The notes beneath the pieces were generated by a model. That model was not told the origin of the DNA. It saw only the letters and a program-made list of their open reading frames with translations, and did no database searches. DNA of 21,671 nucleotides from a virus. Location: IMG/VR virus record IMGVR_UViG_3300027865_000299, positions 1 through 21,671 of that record. One strand, given 5' to 3'. Position numbers and translations under genes: made by a program. Shown here in pieces: positions 16,533-21,671 of this stretch (its first letter is position 1; every line of letters begins with the position of its first letter).

Positions 16533-18146
16533 CTAATCCTTGGCTAATCCCTTCATAGAACCCCGTATCTCCAGAGCGTTGATCTTCACCCGGAGGGAGT
16601 CGGTTACATCAATACGGAACTTCATAAGTGACCCCACGACATAATCCCGTAGGCGCTTGTTGTCCAGCCCCGGCGTACTGGTGGTGGTGATTGACGTTGT
16701 GTCCAGCGCGGTGTTGTCGTCACCGTACCAGGTAACCGTGAACACAGATGTATCCAACGCCGAAGAGTAGGTCAACACCCGCTCAAACTGTTTACGCTGC
16801 CATAACTCATTCAGAGGTGACAAGGCCGATACATAGTGAGCATTGGCGACCGTCCCAAAGTCGCTTTTGTAGGCGTCGCCGGGGTGCACGTAAAAGATAT
16901 CATGGTTCCCTGAAGACGAATCCCGCACAAAGATAAGCCGCTGGCCGTAATTGATCGAACCCATGAGCGGTTCACTGGCCCGGCCCGAATACTCATACCG
17001 GAGCATAAAGTGAGACTCTGCCTGCCCCAGCGTTGGCGTCACGGATGTAAGCTGGTACTTCCACCACACCTTCAGATCAAGATCATAAACGAACGTGCGG
17101 TACTCCTTGACCTTGGATTCATCCCCCGCTCCACCCCGCAGGGGGAGTGTCACCATGAGTCGATTGTTCACCACAGCCATCTTGAAGACCTTGGCGGTAC
17201 CAACTGACTGCACCAAAGAATCAGCGAACCAGAAATCTATGGGCTTGGAAATCTTCTGAACAGCGTTCCCATTGAACATATACACGCCATCCTCGGCCCT
17301 AAAGAAGTGCATGTTGTTCCACTGAACGACAGCCCCGTATCCATAGGCACCAATGTTGTCGGCAACCTTGATAACCTCCACCGGAACATTGGTCGTGGAG
17401 CTAATGAGAACCTTGTAGACCGCCCGCGTCTTGTAAACTACAAGATGACCCCCAAGCGGCAGAGCGTTGGTGATGATGTCCCCAGCGTCTCGGTCAATGT
17501 AGACGAACCCAGAATTGACCTTTGTATCTACCGAATCGAAGGTGATGTCAAACTCAGGTCGCCAATGGAGTTTGGTGTTGGTAGAGTCATCAATCCCGTA
17601 CCCGTAGATACGATCATTGTGCAAAAGGATGCGACGATAGGGCCACGTCCACATACTGTCCGTGAACAATGAAGTTGTATCCTTGGGGCTTGCCGTAAAT
17701 ATCTTGCTGCCGCTGGTATAGATGAGTGTGTCCTTGAAGACAAGGGCGGTCATATTCACGCCATCATCTACCGGACGCCCACCGTCAAAGTCTATCCAAC
17801 CATCACCGTTGCCAGTGTTGAAGTACGCACTTCCCCCCTGGATGATAATGACACGTTCGGTGTCGCTGTTGATCTGACAGATGTAGGCAAGGCGGATCTC
17901 TGTGCCCGCCGGATCTTCAAGGATGCGTTTGGTCCCCTCACGCTGCTGTATGAAGGTCCGCTCACCCTCTGTGCCGATATCAAAATTCATCATGTCCACA
18001 GGGGCAGACAGATCAGGGGAGAACGGCTCGTCAGAATCTATGCCCTTCCAGTTATAGAACTTGATGGTGAACTTCTCCTCTTGTACAATGAGACCCATCG
18101 ACAGGAAGGCCGCGATAACAACTACTGTGAAGATGAACCATCTCAT
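16533..18146 (-). CDS. Tail nozzle / DNA-stabilisation-type protein with N-terminal membrane anchor
   Basis: The protein has 537 residues. Its ATG overlaps the upstream stop (ATGA). Residues 1-21 are hydrophobic (MRWFIFTVVVIAAFLSMGL), with no clear AxA site before VQEEKF, so this is an uncleaved anchor or an atypical signal peptide. The rest is beta-rich. Near residues 54-75 it has NFDIGTEGERTF..REGTKRI, the opening typical of podovirus tail nozzle/tubular B-like and P22 gp10-like proteins (a line of the type 'N..v..eG..~.R.Gt'). Later segments read like propeller blades (ALVFKDTLIYTSGSKIF, HLVVYKTRAVYKV, GAVVQWNNMHFFRAEDGVYMFNG). Such proteins close the tail tip and hold the packaged DNA. 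It follows the two adaptors, as expected for a nozzle. The leader is anomalous for the family. Confidence 0.6.
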   Translation of the reverse strand: MRWFIFTVVVIAAFLSMGLIVQEEKFTIKFYNWKGIDSDEPFSPDLSAPVDMMNFDIGTEGERTFIQQREGTKRILEDPAGTEIRLAYICQINSDTERVIIIQGGSAYFNTGNGDGWIDFDGGRPVDDGVNMTALVFKDTLIYTSGSKIFTASPKDTTSLFTDSMWTWPYRRILLHNDRIYGYGIDDSTNTKLHWRPEFDITFDSVDTKVNSGFVYIDRDAGDIITNALPLGGHLVVYKTRAVYKVLISSTTNVPVEVIKVADNIGAYGYGAVVQWNNMHFFRAEDGVYMFNGNAVQKISKPIDFWFADSLVQSVGTAKVFKMAVVNNRLMVTLPLRGGAGDESKVKEYRTFVYDLDLKVWWKYQLTSVTPTLGQAESHFMLRYEYSGRASEPLMGSINYGQRLIFVRDSSSGNHDIFYVHPGDAYKSDFGTVANAHYVSALSPLNELWQRKQFERVLTYSSALDTSVFTVTWYGDDNTALDTTSITTTSTPGLDNKRLRDYVVGSLMKFRIDVTDSLRVKINALEIRGSMKGLAKD

Positions 18147-18829
18147 TGCTGAACCTGTTGCGGGCGACCAAGATACACGCCCTTCATGGCCAAATGGTCA
18201 GTCCAGTACCGATAGAAAAACCCCGCCGACTGAAGCTGTCTGTCGCGCATCATAACCATCGAGGCTGCCAGCATAACTACAGCCATCTCATCTTCTTCGG
18301 CCACGCTCATAGCTGAATCACTGGCCGCGAGGTCGATACCGATCTTGGTGTAGTAGACCAGCAGCGTATCATCACCATTCGGCGCTGTCCCCAAAATGAG
18401 ATTCTGTCCTTGCATGGAGTACCAAGCACCGGGAGACTGCGCACCCGTGGGGACCAACTGTTCAATGGGCAAGTAGCGCATAATCACTTCACCGCCACCA
18501 GACTCCGTGTTTTTGCGCTGAATAACGAGGGGCGGCGATCCCGACATGGCATCGGTGTTCAGAGCGTACCGAATGATGTTCGTGGAAGTAATCACCGTAT
18601 CCAGCGTCACCTTGGACTTATTCATCAGCGCCAACTGGGTTGTACGCTGGGCGTAGTTGAGGAACCGCGCTGCCGTGGTGTCGTCAAGAAACTTGCTCTG
18701 CGGCTCATTCACCGCATCCCGTAGGAAATATATCATTGACGCACGAGAACTATCCGTCAACTGCGCGTACACCGACGAAGGGGCAACCATCACCAACATA
18801 ACCGCCAATGCAAGAAGCCATCTCATCAT
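18143..18829 (-). CDS. Adaptor-like protein 2 with N-terminal signal peptide
   Basis: The protein has 228 residues from ATG 18827-18829, which overlaps the preceding TGA; a second ATG follows directly, and upstream in-frame GTG codons are poorer starts. It begins MMRWLLALAVMLVMVAPSS and reaches a VYA-Q site at about residue 22, a textbook Sec signal peptide. The mature part resembles the preceding gene in layout: a helical start (ARFLNYAQRTTQLAL), beta segments with ALNTDAMSG and WYSMQGQNLILGTAP…DDTLLVYYTKIG, then a helix with DEMAVVMLAASMVMMRDRQL. It is therefore probably a second connector/adaptor component, and the pair may be diverged paralogues. A signal peptide on such a protein is unexpected, because connectors normally assemble on cytoplasmic heads. 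The function is inferred from architecture and position only. Confidence 0.55.
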   Translation of the reverse strand: MMRWLLALAVMLVMVAPSSVYAQLTDSSRASMIYFLRDAVNEPQSKFLDDTTAARFLNYAQRTTQLALMNKSKVTLDTVITSTNIIRYALNTDAMSGSPPLVIQRKNTESGGGEVIMRYLPIEQLVPTGAQSPGAWYSMQGQNLILGTAPNGDDTLLVYYTKIGIDLAASDSAMSVAEEDEMAVVMLAASMVMMRDRQLQSAGFFYRYWTDHLAMKGVYLGRPQQVQQ

Positions 18830-19539
18830 ATCACCCCCGGCCACCACGGTGCCCTAATGTCTGGGATGTCATCTCTCCCCTGTCCCACAAAGGCACCATC
18901 GTTCCACCCTGGATCAATCCCGAGCAGCTTGGGCGCACCGGATACCGCCGTGTCTGAGTTTATCGCCCGCCTCAGGCTGCGGTCAGATATTTGCATCTGT
19001 GCTGTCCGGCCTTCTCCGGGCGGCACAACCAATTCCACGCATTTGTCCACAATCGCCGTAAGCATATAGCTCGGCAAATTGGGAAGCTGCGCGGGATCTG
19101 CCACTATGTCATAGACAAGCCGAAGACTGTATGAGCCGTTCGGGACCGGAAACCAGTACACCCGCCACTTATCAGCTTTGGCCGTACTGTGTTTGACCAA
19201 TTTCGCAAAGATGGGCCTGCTGGTGGTGTGTGATACGGGGCGGGGATAACTCATGTCAAAGTTCTCCTCACCCATGATATTTATCCACCGTGAACTGGTC
19301 CCATCCACCAACACCAGACTGACGAGACTTTCCATCTCGCCGGTTAAGATGGTGTATGTCTGCCCCGAAGTGGCACTTAGGCTCGTGTTTTCTCTGCGCT
19401 TCGTCTTCCACGCATAGGCACCCCAGACGTATCCGTATCCCACCTCAATCGCATTGTCCACAAGGTCATTGATCTGTGGTACGTTCTGTCCACCGGATAG
19501 AATCGAACTGAGATACTCTTTGAGTTGCTCTCTTGTCAT
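18826..19539 (-). CDS. Head-tail adaptor-like protein 1 (no signal peptide)
   Basis: The protein has 237 residues from ATG 19537-19539. An in-frame TTG further upstream lies within the loop of the hairpin and is unlikely to be the start. The N-terminus is helical (MTREQLKEYLSSIL… QINDLVDNAIEVGYGYVW), followed by alternating beta segments (TYTILTGEMESLVSLVLVDG, WRVYWFPVPNGSYSLRLVYD) and a helix beginning YMLTAIVDKCVELV. Helical ends around a beta core, with its position straight after the capsid, fit the adaptor/connector proteins that dock under the portal and carry the tail (gp11-like in T7). No motif proves this. There is no hydrophobic leader, so it would stay in the cytoplasm with the head. 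Its stop overlaps the start of the next gene (ATGA). Confidence 0.6.
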   Translation of the reverse strand: MTREQLKEYLSSILSGGQNVPQINDLVDNAIEVGYGYVWGAYAWKTKRRENTSLSATSGQTYTILTGEMESLVSLVLVDGTSSRWINIMGEENFDMSYPRPVSHTTSRPIFAKLVKHSTAKADKWRVYWFPVPNGSYSLRLVYDIVADPAQLPNLPSYMLTAIVDKCVELVVPPGEGRTAQMQISDRSLRRAINSDTAVSGAPKLLGIDPGWNDGAFVGQGRDDIPDIRAPWWPGVI

Positions 19540-19553
19540 CGCTAAGCCCCAAA

Positions 19554-19576
19554 TGGGGCGGGCCAAGCCCGCCCCA
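19554..19576 (-). terminator. Strong hairpin between capsid and first adaptor gene
   Basis: On the minus strand a perfect 10-bp stem (TGGGGCGGGC / GCCCGCCCCA, loop TTG) starts 12 bases after the capsid stop codon. It is followed by ATTTGGGG rather than a T-run, so it is not a textbook intrinsic terminator. It may act as a partial terminator, a stabiliser of the abundant capsid mRNA 3' end, or a processing site. A second, mutually exclusive hairpin is possible (GCCCC-ATTT-GGGGC, plus-strand 19546-19559), which reuses the 3' arm of the first and ends just before the next gene's start. Confidence 0.45.
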
Positions 19577-19587
19577 ATGGATTAAGG

Positions 19588-20883
19588 TTACGCATACGAG
19601 AAGATACCGCACATGAAGTTTGCATTGAGTGGTTTGACAATCCAATACAACTTCCAACCCGCACGACCATACAGGTTGTTGACGTTCTCGGTATTCCCGT
19701 CGTTCGGATTCGGGATCTTGATATTCATCTCCGGCGAACCACGGCCCTCCAGAGCAATCGTACCAAAAGAATCCCGGCCACAAACCAACGTCAAAAACAC
19801 GTTTCCAGCAGTCTCGCTGTATGAATTGAACGTCTGGGCAGTCGTGGCGAAACGCGCACCCGTGGTTCCACGCATGAACTTCGTCTTCGACCAGACACCC
19901 AGCTCATTGCGCCTCAATCCTTCCGAACCCTGATCGCGGGTTATGGAGGTCACCCAGTCAGTATCAGCCAGCAATTGCCGATAGATTTGTGGCTGGATGT
20001 AAGCACGGTACAGGCCATCTTCGTACGTCGGCGCACCGTTCTTAAACAGAACCTCCTCCGCCTTCTGGAGTACCTTCGTATCCAGCTTGGCCGCAGAAGT
20101 CTGGGCGACAGTGAACGGACTACAGATTGTCAACTGCGTTGGGTTGTTATCAGTCGACATCTGCATCACTTCAGGGAGGTCCAATGCGTCGAGAGTCAAC
20201 GCCTGATTGTCCGACACGAAATCGGTAATTCGCGTCGAGTAACCATAAGAAGCACCCTTAGATACACAAACCCAGCCACCGTTGAGCACGTCATCCGAAA
20301 TGGCGACATTAGAAATCGTCATCCCACCAGTTGTGCTGACAGCCGCAACGTGAATGATGTAAGCAGCAGCCGCAGAGGCCGTTTCGACGGACGAAACAAC
20401 GACACCCTCAGAGTAGAATAATACCTGATCCTCACCAGACGTGTTGACCTGACGAGCATCAATCGGCCAAATGTTGCCTTCAGCCAAAACCTTGAGAGTC
20501 TCCAATTCAATCGACTCCCCGGCTTGCTGACCAATTAACTCTGTTCCACGCGCCAGGAATGGATCGCGGGATGTCAGATACAGAAGTTCGGAGAATTCAA
20601 ACTGGTCATTCCATGTTACGAGGGTTCCCTCAACATTCATTCCTTCAAACTTCTTATATGTCAATGATCCAGTTTCACCTTCATTCGTTAAGGCCGACGT
20701 GACCTTGGCGAACGGATGATACCGGAACCAATTGACTGTTTTACCGGAATGCAGGGGAACTGGGACGGATTGCCCCATATTCTGTAAAACCAATGCTTCC
20801 TCAAAGTGTGCGAGAAACGTACCCTCATAATACGTCTTCATCGCCTCATCTAAGGTTGCAGTGGTTGTTCCAGCAGCAGCCAT
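19588..20883 (-). CDS. Major capsid protein, N4-gp56 family
   Basis: This is the shell protein of the icosahedral head. It has 431 residues from ATG 20881-20883. A GTG nine bases further upstream is open but sits only two bases from the AAGGGA ribosome site, so the ATG is more likely. The N-terminal half follows the N4-gp56 capsid pattern: TLDEAMKTYYE (about 10-20), SGKTVNWFRYHPF (about 46-58), a short LTNEGE loop (65-70), FSELLYLTSRDPFL (97-110) and ELIGQQAGESIE (115-126). This family has an HK97-type fold. The length is normal for the family. It lies 64 bases after the scaffold gene and is followed by a strong GC-rich hairpin, consistent with a highly expressed transcript boundary. It has no signal peptide, unlike many downstream virion genes. 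Confidence 0.9.
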   Translation of the reverse strand: MAAAGTTTATLDEAMKTYYEGTFLAHFEEALVLQNMGQSVPVPLHSGKTVNWFRYHPFAKVTSALTNEGETGSLTYKKFEGMNVEGTLVTWNDQFEFSELLYLTSRDPFLARGTELIGQQAGESIELETLKVLAEGNIWPIDARQVNTSGEDQVLFYSEGVVVSSVETASAAAAYIIHVAAVSTTGGMTISNVAISDDVLNGGWVCVSKGASYGYSTRITDFVSDNQALTLDALDLPEVMQMSTDNNPTQLTICSPFTVAQTSAAKLDTKVLQKAEEVLFKNGAPTYEDGLYRAYIQPQIYRQLLADTDWVTSITRDQGSEGLRRNELGVWSKTKFMRGTTGARFATTAQTFNSYSETAGNVFLTLVCGRDSFGTIALEGRGSPEMNIKIPNPNDGNTENVNNLYGRAGWKLYWIVKPLNANFMCGIFSYA

Positions 20884-20947
20884 GTGGAACACTTCCCTTC
20901 TAATAAAGGGTCAATGTTACGACTGCTTACTACCGACCAAACAGGTA

Positions 20948-21514
20948 CTACAGAGGCTGGTCTTCGGGATGGGCCTTAGACCAATTATCAGCAATGGCAT
21001 CACGTTCTTTTTGCGTCTTCGCCTCACTCATACTCTTCTTGTAATCAGCGAGTTGACGCGCTTCATCAGTCCGTGAGCTTCCTCTTGATGCTGGCGGTCC
21101 TCCACCTGTCAGATGGGCTTGAGCAGCCGCGTCTGATTTGCTCCTCCCCTTAACAGGGGGATCGCCAGCGTTTATTTCGGCCTGCTGGTCAACGGCGATA
21201 ATCTTCTTTGCCGCCTGGATACGCTCCATCTTGTTTGGGATGGATCTAAGCCAGGGATTTGCTGCCATTGCTACCTCAAGCTCACCTTCGTCGATGTCCT
21301 TCACTAACAGTTGATCGACTTGACCCTGCAATGACCTGATCTGGCGTGTGAGCGCAGTAGTATTCGGATCGCCGTCCAGTTCCTTTTCATCCAGCTTCGC
21401 TTGCAGATCCTCTACTGTCCGCTCCAAACCACTGATCTTATTCCTCTGAGCCGCAAACGCTTTATGCGCTGGCGCATCAGGAATATCTCCACCTTCGCGG
21501 GATTGGTCCGTCAT
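20948..21514 (-). CDS. Capsid scaffolding-like protein
   Basis: The protein has 188 residues from the ATG at 21512-21514. A GTG two codons upstream is open, but the ATG is preferred because it overlaps the previous gene's stop (ATGA) and has a GGAG 5 bases ahead. The product is highly charged and predicted helical. A coiled-coil-type segment lies at about residues 20-75 (ISGLERTVEDLQAKLDE, then IRSLQGQVDQLL), followed by a Pro/Gly/Ser-rich linker at about 118-145 and a terminal charged helix (DYKKSMSEAKTQKERDAI). It has no enzymatic motif. Phage scaffolding proteins are typically short, helical and charged, are encoded immediately before the capsid gene, and guide procapsid assembly in the cytoplasm before leaving. 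The call comes from composition plus position; sequence similarity to a named family was not tested. Confidence 0.72.
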   Translation of the reverse strand: MTDQSREGGDIPDAPAHKAFAAQRNKISGLERTVEDLQAKLDEKELDGDPNTTALTRQIRSLQGQVDQLLVKDIDEGELEVAMAANPWLRSIPNKMERIQAAKKIIAVDQQAEINAGDPPVKGRSKSDAAAQAHLTGGGPPASRGSSRTDEARQLADYKKSMSEAKTQKERDAIADNWSKAHPEDQPL

Positions 21515-21671
21515 TTCCACTCCACTTCTCTCTCGACACCCAAGCCGAGGATTTCGTTATAATCACCATACTCCTTCTGTATCTCTGGTTCTTCCTGCTC
21601 CTGTAAAATCGTGTCAGTGGACTCGATGTGACGTAACTCTCGCTCAAATGACGCCTCTGTCAGAATGGCTT
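21511..21671 (-). CDS. C-terminal fragment of an upstream gene, probably the portal protein (partial)
   Basis: An open frame enters from the right edge and gives 52 residues before a TGA stop at 21511-21513. The visible tail is rich in Glu (…EQEEPEIQKEYGDYNEILG…) and has no diagnostic motif. Its TGA overlaps the ATG of the next gene as ATGA, a translational-coupling arrangement used repeatedly in this operon, which supports it as a real coding end. The portal assignment rests only on position: in podoviruses the portal gene normally lies directly upstream of scaffold and capsid, and acidic charged C-terminal tails are common there. The start lies outside the window. I am fairly sure that it is coding and only moderately sure that it is portal. 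Confidence 0.6.
   Translation of the reverse strand, partial: AILTEASFERELRHIESTDTILQEQEEPEIQKEYGDYNEILGLGVEREVEWK

Noticed and set aside
19540-19566. TTG start extending adaptor 1 by nine residues
   Set aside because: It would start within the loop of the strong hairpin, and the ATG at 19539 gives a typical helical N-terminus.
20884-20947. Possible promoter ahead of the capsid gene (TTGACC, TTGGTC boxes)
   Set aside because: No properly spaced -10 box could be seen; TTGACC is followed too soon by AT-rich bases, so it is not supported.

Overview
The window is a contiguous, single-strand block of the late (virion morphogenesis, lysis and tail-fibre) genes of a tailed bacteriophage, most likely a podovirus. 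All 17 supported genes are on the minus strand, so the genes read from the right end (21671) to the left end (1). They are tightly packed. Several neighbours share ATGA or GTGA stop/start overlaps, most other gaps are a few bases, the largest gap is about 64 bases, and no stretch over 300 bases lacks a gene. I saw no tRNA, rRNA, CRISPR array, transposon, integrase or attachment site.

Layout in transcription order. (1) Head: the C-terminal end of an upstream gene, probably portal; a coiled-coil scaffold-like protein; and an N4-gp56-type major capsid protein. (2) Head-tail connection and tail: two consecutive adaptor-like proteins, a 537-residue tail nozzle/stabilisation-type protein, and a 344-residue cysteine-containing protein. 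(3) Three large proteins of 897, 476 and about 1266 residues, in the order and style of the T7 inner-core/ejection proteins gp14, gp15 and gp16. (4) A lysis-like cassette: a membrane-anchored coiled-coil protein, a small exported beta-rich protein and a holin-like two-helix protein with two possible starts. (5) A class I SAM-dependent methyltransferase. (6) Receptor-binding or fibre region: a 938-residue beta-rich protein, a 76-residue unknown, and a fibre of at least 927 residues that carries five 57-residue tandem repeats and runs off the left edge.

The most unusual property is that six gene products of this virion/lysis operon begin with an N-terminal Sec-type signal peptide or membrane anchor: the second adaptor, the tail nozzle, the 344-residue tail protein, the small beta protein and both large fibre proteins. 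Scaffold, capsid, first adaptor and the ejection proteins have none. Known podovirus tail parts are made and assembled in the cytoplasm, so this division between a cytoplasmic head and apparently exported tail and fibres would be a new kind of assembly route if real. The signal peptides and the barrel-like protein suggest a diderm (Gram-negative-type) host; the sequence alone does not identify the genus. A run of seven Gs near the end of the 938-residue protein suggests a frameshift, either natural or an assembly error, that would change that protein's C-terminus.
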